Source of the DNA: Pedobacter steynii
Lineage (GTDB): Bacteria; Bacteroidota; Bacteroidia; Sphingobacteriales; Sphingobacteriaceae
Direction of reading: 5' to 3'
Length of the DNA: 64,000 nt
NCBI RefSeq assembly: GCF_900103665.1
Contig: NZ_FNGY01000016.1
Span: 1 to 64,000 of the forward strand
Shown here: positions 1-7,745 of the stretch, one piece after another
Numbering within the stretch: the stretch's first letter is position 1
Layout of the letters: each line of letters starts with the position of its first letter
Translations under genes and position numbers: made by a program
Notes under the pieces: model-generated
What the model was told of the DNA's origin: nothing
The model's database searches: none
The model's input: the letters and a program-made list of their open reading frames with translations, nothing else

Positions 1-30
1 TCAAAAACATTGAATTCTTCCTTTTCAGAC

Positions 31-486
31 TTACTCAACTATATGCTTAAAATCGGAAAAACATATTACTGCTCCACAACATTTGGCATTGATCCATTTA
101 TTTTGAACAGAGGTGTAATCCAGAGCAAATGGAACATCAATTACAAAATATCCTTCATGGGCTTTCTCACTGGAACAACCTAAAGCATCAAACAGGTTTC
201 TAATGTCATTAGTTTCTATCGCAGAATCAAATATCACAACTTGTACCGTAGAATTCCCAGAAGGTTCTACGGTATATCTATAGGTTAACCGCTCTTGACC
301 TTCATCAAATTCTGCATAAACAATATCATCAGCTGCCACACTGGGGGCATAAAAAGGAATACTATCGAGTTTGTACAATCCCTTCTCTTTATCAATAATT
401 ACAGCCCACATTGTTTCAACGGTTTCTTGATCCAACACATTACTATAAAATTGAAAAAGTATTTTTACGTATTCTTCTTCAGCCAT
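31..486 (-). CDS. DUF4265 domain protein
   Basis: A 151-residue soluble protein with no signal peptide or membrane segment. The N-terminal half has the motifs I associate with DUF4265: ETMWAV near residue 23, then a stretch with IPFYAPSVAADD around residues 43-54, then SGNSTVQVV near residue 76. The family has no established biochemical role; members often sit singly in variable regions and next to toxin or defence genes. The stop lies 30 bases from the window edge. The start codon is 22 bases downstream of the stop of a small XRE-type regulator on the same strand, so the two are probably cotranscribed. Family assignment rests on remembered motif patterns, function is unknown. Confidence 0.7.
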   Translation of the reverse strand: MAEEEYVKILFQFYSNVLDQETVETMWAVIIDKEKGLYKLDSIPFYAPSVAADDIVYAEFDEGQERLTYRYTVEPSGNSTVQVVIFDSAIETNDIRNLFDALGCSSEKAHEGYFVIDVPFALDYTSVQNKWINAKCCGAVICFSDFKHIVE

Positions 487-508
487 TTTGATCTATGGAT
501 AACTGAAT

Positions 509-721
509 TTATGCTTTTTTGGAAGAAACTAATAAATCACCTGCTTCTACATCCAAATAAACAGCGATTTCAAACAATTTTTTAATAGATGGCTGGGCCG
601 AATTTGTACACCAACTGGAAACAGTTTCTGGTGCGATCTTTAAAGCATCGGCCAAATCTTTGTTCGTCTTCTTTTTTTCAGCCAATACTGACTTGATACG
701 GTTATAAGTTGTTTTACTCAT
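509..721 (-). CDS. Small XRE-family HTH regulator
   Basis: A 70-residue protein made almost entirely of one helix-turn-helix of the Cro/C1 (XRE) type: NKDLADALKIAPETVSSW is the scaffold of helices 2 and 3. I chose the ATG at 721 (MSKTTYNRI) rather than the longer frame to 760, because the 13 extra residues are cysteine-rich and unlike the family. It lies directly upstream of the DUF4265 gene on the same strand. The AT-rich region upstream (about 770-815) carries repeated TTAAT/ATTAA and ACGT elements that could be its own operator. Single-domain XRE proteins of this size are typical of toxin-antitoxin and mobile-element regulation; which of these applies is not shown by the sequence. Confidence 0.8.
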   Translation of the reverse strand: MSKTTYNRIKSVLAEKKKTNKDLADALKIAPETVSSWCTNSAQPSIKKLFEIAVYLDVEAGDLLVSSKKA

Positions 722-858
722 ATAAACTGATGTAGAACAAATATAGCACTCACGAAACAATCACATTATTCATATTAATAACGTATTACGTCAATATATT
801 AATGTTATTTATTATTTAATTTGTGTTTTACATTAACAATCACTAAGTTTGATAAAAA

Positions 859-886
859 TTGTTATTAATTAAATATTATACTTTTG
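859..886 (+). promoter_or_regulatory. Candidate Bacteroidota-type promoter
   Basis: TTG at 859-861 and TACTTTTG at 879-886 match the Bacteroidota -33/-7 pattern (TTG and TAnnTTTG). The 17 bases between them are slightly short of the usual spacing. Initiation just downstream, near 893, would put the structured element at 918-1133 in the 5' untranslated leader of the gene at 1152. This is pattern matching only. Confidence 0.4.
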
Positions 887-917
887 TAATTCTAGTTACG
901 AAAAATTAGGATTGCAT

Positions 918-1133
918 ACGAGCCTCGCAGCTAAATCTGGTAAATTTAATCTCAGCGAGCGTAAGTGTAGCATCCACCACCCTATAAATTAATAGGGCTG
1001 GTGCTCGCTTATGTATGTTGCTGAGATCCATTCCGAAAGGTTTGGTGGTTTACCAGAACCTAGCTGCAACAGATTAAGCGAGTTACCAGCCCTATTTAAA
1101 ACAGCTGTGATAATTATTTAGTCCGAGGCTTGT
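918..1133 (+). ncRNA. Structured leader with nested and alternative stems
   Basis: This non-coding stretch folds on paper as nested arms. Bases 918-927 pair with 1124-1133 (one wobble). Bases 928-944 pair with 1049-1066 (CAGCTA and CTGGTAAA blocks on both arms). Bases 949-956 pair with 1020-1027, 955-960 with 1003-1008, and 976-985 with 992-1002 around the loop AAATTA. In addition, 991-1002 is perfectly complementary over 12 bases to 1085-1096, so the inner hairpin has a competing partner. The element lies between a candidate promoter and the start codon at 1152. It could be an attenuator, a structured RNA, or a DNA-level recombination or transfer site. I recognise no known RNA family. Confidence 0.5.
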
Positions 1134-1151
1134 TATTAAAACCCTTTAATA

Positions 1152-1751
1152 ATGAGCAACAAAAGAAACCTTCGGTACAATCAGCTTACGGATGAGCAGA
1201 TCCTAAACCCTCACACCTTCATTGCGGACTTTTGCAGACATGAAATTGACATTGAAGCATTCCGCACACAAATCCACGACCTGATTCGCTCAGCATGCAG
1301 TACCACACTGCATGGTAAAAGCGAAGAGTATTTTTATAATTACAGATGTTTACTTAAACTTCTAGAAGCTGGACACATCTTCTTTTGTAAGGGTACAAAT
1401 CACTCGCTTCACAGTACTTCTTCCAATGCCTCACCTTGCGCAAAAGACCTCACGCGCTATTACAATGTATTAATAAGTACCCATTTTAAAAGCCTTTCTC
1501 AGGAAGAGATCAAAAATACCCATTGCTTTTTCAAAGACTTTTTCAGTTTTCTAAGCCTGAACGAATGGCGGTTAATGTTGAGCCGGATTGTAGAATATGC
1601 CTATCGTCAGGTGACCATTGATGAAGTTATTGAAGATGGAAGTGCGATGGTACTTGTTAAAGAATATCTGGAAAAGTTGATAGAGGTCATCTATCTGATT
1701 GACATTACTCAAACGGAACCCTATGTAAGCCATACCACAACCGTAAACTAA
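1152..1751 (+). CDS. Unknown protein with internal duplication
   Basis: A 199-residue soluble, mostly helical protein that I cannot assign to a family. It is built of two related halves. LTDEQILNPHTFIADF near residues 12-27 aligns with LSQEEIKNTHCFFKDF near residues 115-130, and each is followed by a helix containing a spaced R, L and I pattern. The first half contains several cysteine and histidine residues but no clear zinc motif. The gene follows the structured leader directly and is followed after 27 bases by another small gene on the same strand, so the two probably form one transcript. Because of its position in a defence-rich island it may be a mobile-element accessory or regulatory gene; this is inference. 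Confidence 0.7.
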   Translation: MSNKRNLRYNQLTDEQILNPHTFIADFCRHEIDIEAFRTQIHDLIRSACSTTLHGKSEEYFYNYRCLLKLLEAGHIFFCKGTNHSLHSTSSNASPCAKDLTRYYNVLISTHFKSLSQEEIKNTHCFFKDFFSFLSLNEWRLMLSRIVEYAYRQVTIDEVIEDGSAMVLVKEYLEKLIEVIYLIDITQTEPYVSHTTTVN

Positions 1752-1778
1752 ATCACTCGCACCCTTAAAACTAATGTT

Positions 1779-2045
1779 ATGAATGAACAGATTAGCAAAT
1801 ACAGGATCAATGAATATTTGTACAACCTAGACGTGTGGCAATACCGCAAAGCAATACAACTTCTTCCGAAAATCTTGGGTGTTTCCTTAAACACATTTCA
1901 CAATTACAGGAAGATTCTAATAAATGATGTTCAGGACATTCCCTACGAAAAAGTAGTCCTCATGGAACAATTGTTTGACTTTGAGCCAGGAACACTGGCA
2001 ACGCAAAATCCGGGAGCCAGAAGTTTAAAAGAACTCCTCCATTGA
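1779..2045 (+). CDS. Small putative HTH protein
   Basis: An 88-residue protein. The central part, roughly residues 24-50 with the core KILGVSLNTFHNYRKI, resembles a degenerate XRE-like helix-turn-helix: a helix, a turn at GVS, and a candidate recognition helix NTFHNYRK. The segment LEQLFDFEPGTL-like near residues 67-78 resembles the tail of XRE domains, where residues such as FDFEPG end the fold. It follows the 199-residue gene by 27 bases and is probably in the same transcript. DNA binding is inferred, not certain. A perfect hairpin about 200 bases downstream (2244-2264) may end the transcript. Confidence 0.65.
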   Translation: MNEQISKYRINEYLYNLDVWQYRKAIQLLPKILGVSLNTFHNYRKILINDVQDIPYEKVVLMEQLFDFEPGTLATQNPGARSLKELLH

Positions 2046-2373
2046 GTGTTAAGCTTCTTACCACAAAGGCCTTTTCCGTAAACACCAAAGCAAAAACCCA
2101 ATTGGGCAATGAGCCAAGGGATTTTGCAGGCCGAAAATGCGCGTGGGGCTATCCTATGCAAAGAAACCTTGCTAAACATAATAATAAAGATAGTATCCCC
2201 TACTGTATCCTCATTTCGCCCTTGAAATAGCTTCTACAAGCGAAAGGATCCCCGGAGGATCCTTCAAACCCTCATAGCTATAGCTTAGAGGCCATAAAGT
2301 AGGGTTCTACCCAACTTCCGCTTGCTCCTTTGACCCTTAATGCCTTAAAATAGACTACCTCAGTTTTTTTACA
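2046..2373. other. Spacer between convergent genes with one hairpin
   Basis: This 328-base gap separates the plus-strand gene ending at 2045 from the minus-strand DUF4365 gene ending at 2374. A 62-codon frame (2042-2230) crosses it, but it has no family signal and starts inside the upstream stop region, so I do not call it. A perfect inverted repeat is listed separately at 2244-2264. Confidence 0.6.
2244..2264. terminator. Hairpin, possible terminator
   Basis: AAGGATCC at 2244-2251 and GGATCCTT at 2257-2264 form an 8-bp perfect stem around the loop CCGGA. There is no T-tract, so it is a weak candidate for a rho-independent terminator. Its location between convergent genes fits a termination role. 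Confidence 0.35.
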
Positions 2374-4182
2374 TTAATCAGTAAACTCAAACACCATAAA
2401 CTTACTAAATGTCCATTTTACAGAATTGTCGGTAATATCGGCATCAAATTTTAACATATCTTCGGTATAAGGTTCAAAAAGGGCACTTACAAAGCCTTCA
2501 TTCTTAGCAATTTCATAGAGATGAACCAAAAGCATCTGAGCGTGTTTTAAGAATTTTTCGTGACGTGTTCCCTGATCTAGAATTTTTGAAAACTTAAGCT
2601 GCAATTGAAAAAAATCATTCTTCTCAATTAACGAATTGATATCTGCCGCAATTTGTTCACATTTTTCATTTTCCTTAATTACATGTAATAATTCATATTT
2701 TAATACCATGTTAAGAACAACGCTTTCATAATCCCCAATACTTTCGTGAAAACTGGCTGTCTTGTCCAGAAAGGAACACGCCTTAAGGATATCTGCTCTT
2801 CGGTCAACACTAATTTCCCATTTAGCGCTCAGGCTTTTGAAAGACCAGTTCTCAAAAAAGAGTTTGGTATAAAAGCACCTATAAACCCACTCTATTTTCA
2901 ATCTACTAAGGTTACCCATTGAATGGATGTCATTATGCTTAAAAACATATTTCATCAGCGAATCAAGCCGTTCAAAATAATTATCCTGAATCAGTTTCCA
3001 TTCGTCAAGCACTTTGGGCAGAAACCTCCTCCTACCTTCCCCAGTCCACGTATTTAAATTTTTACTTAGGTCATTTAGTAAAAATTCAGCCCCTACCTCT
3101 AGAACTCGAGCATATCCTAGTATCCTTGCTTTTGGGTTTTGCCGTTCTGACTCGACAATGCAGTTAACCCTATCACAGAAAACCATAAAGTTCTCATTTT
3201 CATCCCCTTTGCACTCCTTTATCCAGGCGTAAGCTTTTTCGAGTTGAAGGTATGAACCAATATCCTTTTTATTCATTATTTCTTCAGAAGCCTCTTTAAA
3301 AGCCTCTTTGCTTAGAATTCCTACTTCATATTTAGCCTGAAGAATAGAATATGCGAGACCTGTCTGAAGCTGTAAGTCAAATTCGCTACATCTCTTACTC
3401 GCTGCAAGTAAAAGGTCAAGAGATTTATGAATCTTACCTTTGTGGTAATAAGCCAACCCACAAACTAATTCAAACATTGCAGGAACATTTTCTCTTGGAT
3501 GAGATCGTTGCTCTATCTGAATTATACCTTCAAAATTGGCCTGATTAAGCAAGTGTAAGCCGTGATCTGTAATAAACCGTATATTTTCTTCGATGCTATG
3601 GACATCCCTATTACTATCTATGAATATACCCGAAATAGAATCGGTATGCCTCAATAGGTCAAGATGGTTATTTACCGTTTTAAAAAACGAGCCCTGTTGA
3701 AGTGTGTTGTTATACATTCCTTGAATAACCTCTGAAGTCAATACTTTGCAAAACCTGACCTTGAACTGGTTTGGATATTTTCCAAGTTTATATTTCTCAT
3801 ACAATAGATTTCGAACTAAAGAAGATTCCTCTACATAAAAAATATCGTTACGAGAGTCATAAACCACATAGTAAGCGGGCATAACATAATTACTAAGATA
3901 CCCTATATTGCTCACATCTAACGGGAATGAAAGAGAGCCATCTACATTAAGCTTGATTTTCGCAGTGGCCTTTAGCTGAATAGCAAAGCGAAAGTTGGTA
4001 TAGCGGTTAAGTTCCTTTACCTCCACGATCAAATCAATCCCTTTATCTCTTTCTGTTTCCGAACGTAGCTCAAACTGTTCAGGTGGGAACAGAGGAGCCA
4101 ATTTCTGTCTAGATACTGTTTCCAAATCTTCAGCTCTGCTTGACGCAGGAAGCGGTAGATTTCCAAAAAGGGCTTTATTCAT
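2374..4182 (-). CDS. DUF4365 nuclease-like protein with helical repeats
   Basis: A 602-residue protein in two parts. Residues 1 to about 160 match the DUF4365 pattern, a PD-(D/E)xK-like fold: ETERDKGIDLIVEV near residues 42-55 supplies the acidic position and FAIQLKAT near residues 66-73 the Q-x-K position of the catalytic core. The rest (about 200-600) is long, helical and TPR-like, with repeated amphipathic helices such as the segment with GKIHKSLDLLLAASKR. DUF4365 proteins are frequent in defence islands and often fused to sensing or effector regions. Here the gene lies on the minus strand in an island with Gabija. Nuclease activity is inferred from the motif; no partner gene is obvious. 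The start at 4182 gives an ordinary N-terminus. Confidence 0.7.
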   Translation of the reverse strand: MNKALFGNLPLPASSRAEDLETVSRQKLAPLFPPEQFELRSETERDKGIDLIVEVKELNRYTNFRFAIQLKATAKIKLNVDGSLSFPLDVSNIGYLSNYVMPAYYVVYDSRNDIFYVEESSLVRNLLYEKYKLGKYPNQFKVRFCKVLTSEVIQGMYNNTLQQGSFFKTVNNHLDLLRHTDSISGIFIDSNRDVHSIEENIRFITDHGLHLLNQANFEGIIQIEQRSHPRENVPAMFELVCGLAYYHKGKIHKSLDLLLAASKRCSEFDLQLQTGLAYSILQAKYEVGILSKEAFKEASEEIMNKKDIGSYLQLEKAYAWIKECKGDENENFMVFCDRVNCIVESERQNPKARILGYARVLEVGAEFLLNDLSKNLNTWTGEGRRRFLPKVLDEWKLIQDNYFERLDSLMKYVFKHNDIHSMGNLSRLKIEWVYRCFYTKLFFENWSFKSLSAKWEISVDRRADILKACSFLDKTASFHESIGDYESVVLNMVLKYELLHVIKENEKCEQIAADINSLIEKNDFFQLQLKFSKILDQGTRHEKFLKHAQMLLVHLYEIAKNEGFVSALFEPYTEDMLKFDADITDNSVKWTFSKFMVFEFTD

Positions 4183-4226
4183 TTGGTAGATTTATTTAAG
4201 TATTATGGCAATACAGTTATTAGCTT

Positions 4227-4601
4227 TTATCTATTAGCTTTTAGATTCAAATAAGTACGATACTCCTCTTGTATCATCCCAGCATTTATAAAATTATCAA
4301 TTTCAGCACCGTACTCATCTAATGAAAAATCGATAGCTTCATCTAGTGTAGAAAAAGTGTTTATAATCCCTAGCGGCTCATCTGGATCCAATGTCGAAAA
4401 TTCGTATACATCAATGAAATCTTCATTACCTTCATCAAAAGACTCAATGTAAGCAACGCTAAACTCACCATTATCTTCTTTCTCAAGGCTTATCCATCTC
4501 AAAATGATATAACTATCCTCTTGTTTGTATCCAAGCCACTGCTCTACTTTTCGACCTAGGCTTAGGTTCGTCCTAAGCTGTTCATTTTGTAAAAAAATCA
4601 T
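4227..4601 (-). CDS. Unknown acidic protein
   Basis: A 124-residue, strongly acidic, soluble protein with no signal peptide. The arrangement of a tryptophan-containing start (GRKVEQWLGYKQ), a central stretch of strands with repeated D and E residues, and a C-terminal helix suggests a small alpha/beta fold. Small acidic proteins beside DUF2185 (Imm33-like) genes are commonly immunity-like, but I cannot name the family. It starts 25 bases after the stop of the DUF2185 gene upstream on the same strand, so both are probably cotranscribed, perhaps together with the DUF4365 gene 44 bases further down. Confidence 0.65.
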   Translation of the reverse strand: MIFLQNEQLRTNLSLGRKVEQWLGYKQEDSYIILRWISLEKEDNGEFSVAYIESFDEGNEDFIDVYEFSTLDPDEPLGIINTFSTLDEAIDFSLDEYGAEIDNFINAGMIQEEYRTYLNLKANR

Positions 4602-4625
4602 AAATCCAAAGTCTAATGTTCATAA

Positions 4626-5405
4626 TTAAGCCACGGTGTCAACTAGTCTTATATTTTTCCAAGTTTCAATTGCCCAATCCAAATCTTCCTCGTCATCAAA
4701 ATATATAGCAACCTCTAAAACCTGCCTGTCTATAATTGAAAAACCATAAATGACCCTATAGCTTTTATCATTGTCATCTTCCTGTATCATATAACCTAAC
4801 CTTGCAACTTCAGCGTCCGAAAAATCAAAAGTCATCAATGTTTTAGACACTGTCTGATTCCTATTTTCAATATCCTGGTTCCGCTCTGCATATATTGCCT
4901 CCTTACTTTTACCTTCTTCATTCCAGATTGCAATTCTTACAGACTTGTCACCAGTCGTATACAACAGATCACGACTTTCCTCCACCCTTCTCTCAAACAA
5001 ATTATTAATGTCTATCAGCCAGTTTTCAGTTAATTTATGAGTAACCATATAATCATCTTCCATCTCAAAGTCTGAAACCTTATACCATTCGGTACTATCT
5101 TCAGTTTTTTCATAAACAGAACCAATTCCTTTGAATAAAAGATCCTCGATGGATGGATCAATTTTCAGAATTGTCGATGGATTATAAATCCCTATATTGC
5201 TGGGATCATCAGTATATTCTTCACCTTCAAATCCTGTAAAAATTCTCCAGCCACTATCTTCCGGACTCATTCTTTTTTCACGGTACATAAATCGTGGCTT
5301 GATTTGCTCATCCACAACCATTTTTGAAACCATTAATCCACCAATAGGCGGAAAGTTCTCAAAATTATTCTCTCGTTTATCCTCTTTCTTTTTGAAAAAA
5401 CTCAT
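4626..5405 (-). CDS. DUF2185 (Imm33-like) domain protein
   Basis: A 259-residue protein. Residues about 20-95 match DUF2185, also called Imm33: GGLMVSKMVVDE, then FMYREKRMSPEDSGWRIF, then DPSNIGIYNPSTILKIDP. In this family the conserved S-G-W-R and N-I-G-I-Y motifs are diagnostic. The C-terminal 120 residues form a separate acidic region with DWAIETW near the end; I do not recognise it. Imm33 domains occur in polymorphic-toxin immunity proteins and as free-standing proteins. No toxin gene is visible next to it, so protection against an incoming toxin is only a possibility. It heads a minus-strand series with the genes ending at 4227 and 2374. Confidence 0.75.
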   Translation of the reverse strand: MSFFKKKEDKRENNFENFPPIGGLMVSKMVVDEQIKPRFMYREKRMSPEDSGWRIFTGFEGEEYTDDPSNIGIYNPSTILKIDPSIEDLLFKGIGSVYEKTEDSTEWYKVSDFEMEDDYMVTHKLTENWLIDINNLFERRVEESRDLLYTTGDKSVRIAIWNEEGKSKEAIYAERNQDIENRNQTVSKTLMTFDFSDAEVARLGYMIQEDDNDKSYRVIYGFSIIDRQVLEVAIYFDDEEDLDWAIETWKNIRLVDTVA

Positions 5406-5529
5406 ATTTAAGTTGTTCGTACATTGACACTAATCTCTTGCTTTCAAACTCACCGTTTTCGCTTTACTTCTGCAAAAAAGATAGTAAATATTATTTAAAT
5501 ATTTATTATCTTTTTTATTAAAAAACGCT

Positions 5530-5631
5530 ATGCAAACCAATATCAATAATAGAATAGGTGTATATATCCCACAGCAATACATTGATCAAATTGAAGAAGC
5601 AAATAAATTGTCGGTAAAGTTGGCACATTAA
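5530..5631 (+). CDS. Possible 33-aa mini-gene or gene remnant
   Basis: An open frame from ATG 5530 to TAA 5631 encodes 33 residues including GVYIPQQYIDQIEEANKL. The composition is protein-like rather than random. The stop codon directly abuts a 12-bp hairpin, as expected for a short gene followed by its terminator. It may be a leader peptide, a small toxin-like or regulatory gene, or the 5' remnant of a longer gene cut by recombination. No family is recognised. Confidence 0.3.
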   Translation: MQTNINNRIGVYIPQQYIDQIEEANKLSVKLAH

Positions 5632-5659
5632 GGCCGAGTGTTTTTCGAAACACTCGGCC
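5632..5659 (+). terminator. Perfect 12-bp hairpin with UUCG loop
   Basis: GGCCGAGTGTTT at 5632-5643 and AAACACTCGGCC at 5648-5659 form a perfect stem with the tetraloop TTCG. It begins one base after the stop of the 33-codon frame. There is no long T-tract after it, so termination efficiency is uncertain, but it should insulate gajA from upstream transcription. Confidence 0.6.
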
Positions 5660-5720
5660 GTTAGAAAATCAATCGCCTACATTTAATAGGTAATCTTAAT
5701 CTACAAATGAGCTATAAAGA

Positions 5721-5751
5721 TTAACTAAAAAAATGCTATATCTTTAGTTAA
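5721..5751. promoter_or_regulatory. Inverted repeat before gajA
   Basis: TTAACTAAA at 5721-5729 and TTTAGTTAA at 5743-5751 form a 9-bp perfect inverted repeat with 13 bases between the arms. The right arm ends 11 bases before the gajA ATG. Position and symmetry fit either an operator or an RNA hairpin that could affect ribosome access. No regulator can be tied to it from sequence alone. Confidence 0.4.
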
Positions 5752-5762
5752 CATTCTAAATT

Positions 5763-7745
5763 ATGCGCATCACAAAACTTAAAATACAAGGTTTCCGTTC
5801 TTTTGGTACCGAGTCAATCATCAAGATTTCCGGTAACCTAAGTACATTCATCGGTCTTAACAGCTCTGGCAAAACAGCTGCATTAGAAAGTCTCAGGAAG
5901 CTTTTTGGAAACACAAATCAAGAGCGTGAACTTTCACTTGAAGATTTCCATGTCGCTCAAAATGAAGACACTAGTAACACTGAAAACAAATCGCTATCCA
6001 TTGAAGTTCGGATTGAATTTGAGGAGGAAGAACCTGAGTCCATTCCACATTTTTTCAATCACATGGTGGTTGACGATGAGGGCAAGAAACCTTATTTGAG
6101 ATTACGGCTCGAGAGTACATGGACAAAATCGCTCGTTCAACCCGATGGAGATATCGTTTCAATGCTCTATTTTATAAAGGTTCCTGAAGGTGAAACGGAG
6201 GATGAGGATACAAAGCAGTTGTTTCCTAATTATCTGAAGAACCTTTTCCAGGTAATTTATGTTCCAGCAATTCGAAAGCCATACGACCAAATCAGGTATG
6301 CGACTGGAACAATGCTATTTCGGGTTTTAAGAAATATCAATTGGGAAGATAGTTTTAAGGAAAAGTTCAAGGATCAAATGAATAGCATTTCAAACGACTT
6401 CAAAGAGATCAATGAAGTGAAAGCTATTCAAGAATCTATATCCGGATACTGGTCTAAATTCCATAAAGATGAGCGTTACAGCTCAAGTGACCTAAATTTC
6501 GGTGGAAACGATGTAGATTCCGTTTTGAAAAAACTAGAAGTATCGTTCAGTCCATCAGCAACCATAAGGCCTTATTCGGTCAATGATTTAGGTGAGGGCT
6601 ATCGCTCCCTATTTTATCTGACACTAGTCTGCGCCTTGCTTGATTTAGAAGAAAAGGCAATCGGAAACCCGGATGAGATTGGAATCACTAAACCGCTACT
6701 TACGATTTTGGCCATTGAAGAGCCGGAAAACCACATCGCTCCCCAGTTGCTTGGTCGCGTCATTAAAATTTTGAGCACGATTGGGGAAAAGAAAAACTCA
6801 CAAATTTTTATTTCCTGCCATACTCCGGCCATTGTGAAGCGGATTCCACCTGAATCAATTCTACATTTCAGAATAACTAGCAAATTCGAAACAGCTGTCA
6901 GTAATATTGTACTGCCAAAAAAAAGTGATGAAGCATACAAATATATTAAAGAGGCAATACGTAACTATCCAGAAATTTACTTCGCTAAACTTGTTGTAAT
7001 CGGAGAGGGCGATAGTGAAGAGGTATTGTTCAATCGCTTAATGCAGGTTAAAAATGTGGATTTTGATGACAATATTATCACCTTCGCTCCTTTGGGACAT
7101 AGATTTGTAAACCATATCTGGAAGTTACTTAAGACCCTTAGTATTCCTTTTGTAACACTTTTAGACTTGGATACAGAACGTGAGGGTGGTGATTGGGGAC
7201 GGATAAAATATGTTTGTCAACAGTTGATGGACTTCGGGGTAAAACGTGAAGACATTCTTTCTCTCGAAGATGGAAAGGTTATGAGTACGAAAGACTTTGA
7301 TGAGCTCCATAAGGTGAAGATCAAAGTAAATGAGATCCCAATTATCAAAAGTTGGGTAAAGTTCTTGGAGTCATACGATGTTTTTTATTCATTTCCACTG
7401 GATCTCGATTTTTTAATGCTCGAGCATTTCACTGAAACATATAAGAATGCTATTCCAAAGAATGGCGGACCTGAAATCCCAGATGAAGAAAATGAAGAAG
7501 CTGAATTTAAGGAAAAATTGTCCACAGCAATACAGGCGACTCTGAAATCGAAATCGGCTACAGGAGCAATTTATTCTGAAAGTCAAAAGAGATTAATGAT
7601 ATGGTATAATTATCATTTTTTAGGCCGAGGAAAACCTTCAACGCATATACAAGCACTATCACTTCTAAAAGATAATGAGATTCTGAAAAATCTTCCTCCT
7701 GTATTTAATGCCATGTTTACCAGAATATCAGAAAAATTGAAATGA
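5763..7745 (+). CDS. gajA: Gabija GajA: OLD-type ATPase/TOPRIM nuclease
   Basis: A 660-residue protein with an SMC/RecF-like ATPase followed by a TOPRIM domain, as in OLD-family nucleases. Walker A is GLNSSGKT at residues 31-38. The ABC signature-like segment is NDLGEGYRSLF near 280, and Walker B is LAIEEPENH near 317. TOPRIM motifs are IGEGDSEE near 416 (catalytic Glu) and LLDLDTEREGG near 467 (DxD). Its stop overlaps the start of a UvrD-like helicase gene by four bases, the two-gene arrangement of Gabija anti-phage defence. In studied Gabija systems GajA is a DNA nicking endonuclease restrained by nucleotides and assembles with GajB. This copy is longer than the well-studied Bacillus cereus protein (roughly 580 residues, from memory), with an extended C-terminus. 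Confidence 0.9.
   Translation: MRITKLKIQGFRSFGTESIIKISGNLSTFIGLNSSGKTAALESLRKLFGNTNQERELSLEDFHVAQNEDTSNTENKSLSIEVRIEFEEEEPESIPHFFNHMVVDDEGKKPYLRLRLESTWTKSLVQPDGDIVSMLYFIKVPEGETEDEDTKQLFPNYLKNLFQVIYVPAIRKPYDQIRYATGTMLFRVLRNINWEDSFKEKFKDQMNSISNDFKEINEVKAIQESISGYWSKFHKDERYSSSDLNFGGNDVDSVLKKLEVSFSPSATIRPYSVNDLGEGYRSLFYLTLVCALLDLEEKAIGNPDEIGITKPLLTILAIEEPENHIAPQLLGRVIKILSTIGEKKNSQIFISCHTPAIVKRIPPESILHFRITSKFETAVSNIVLPKKSDEAYKYIKEAIRNYPEIYFAKLVVIGEGDSEEVLFNRLMQVKNVDFDDNIITFAPLGHRFVNHIWKLLKTLSIPFVTLLDLDTEREGGDWGRIKYVCQQLMDFGVKREDILSLEDGKVMSTKDFDELHKVKIKVNEIPIIKSWVKFLESYDVFYSFPLDLDFLMLEHFTETYKNAIPKNGGPEIPDEENEEAEFKEKLSTAIQATLKSKSATGAIYSESQKRLMIWYNYHFLGRGKPSTHIQALSLLKDNEILKNLPPVFNAMFTRISEKLK

Larger units (their letters stand above)
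5406..5762. other. Spacer upstream of Gabija
   Basis: This 357-base divergent region lies between the DUF2185 gene and gajA. It contains an AT-rich stretch at about 5480-5525, a 33-codon mini-gene (5530-5631), a UUCG-loop hairpin (5632-5659), and an inverted repeat just before the gajA start (5721-5751). These parts are listed separately. Promoters for both directions should lie here, but I found no confident one. Confidence 0.6.

Noticed and set aside
770..815. Operator for the small XRE regulator
   Set aside because: Repeated TTAAT and ACGT elements are visible, but the sequence is so AT-rich that the symmetry is weak evidence; not listed as a site.
918..1133. Retron-like non-coding RNA
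   Set aside because: The outer inverted arms and inner hairpins recall msr-msd layouts, but no reverse transcriptase gene is near, so I kept only a neutral structured-leader call.
2042..2230. 62-codon plus-strand frame after the HTH-like gene
   Set aside because: It begins at the previous stop, has no ribosome site or family signal, and is followed by a hairpin; it is probably non-coding spacer.
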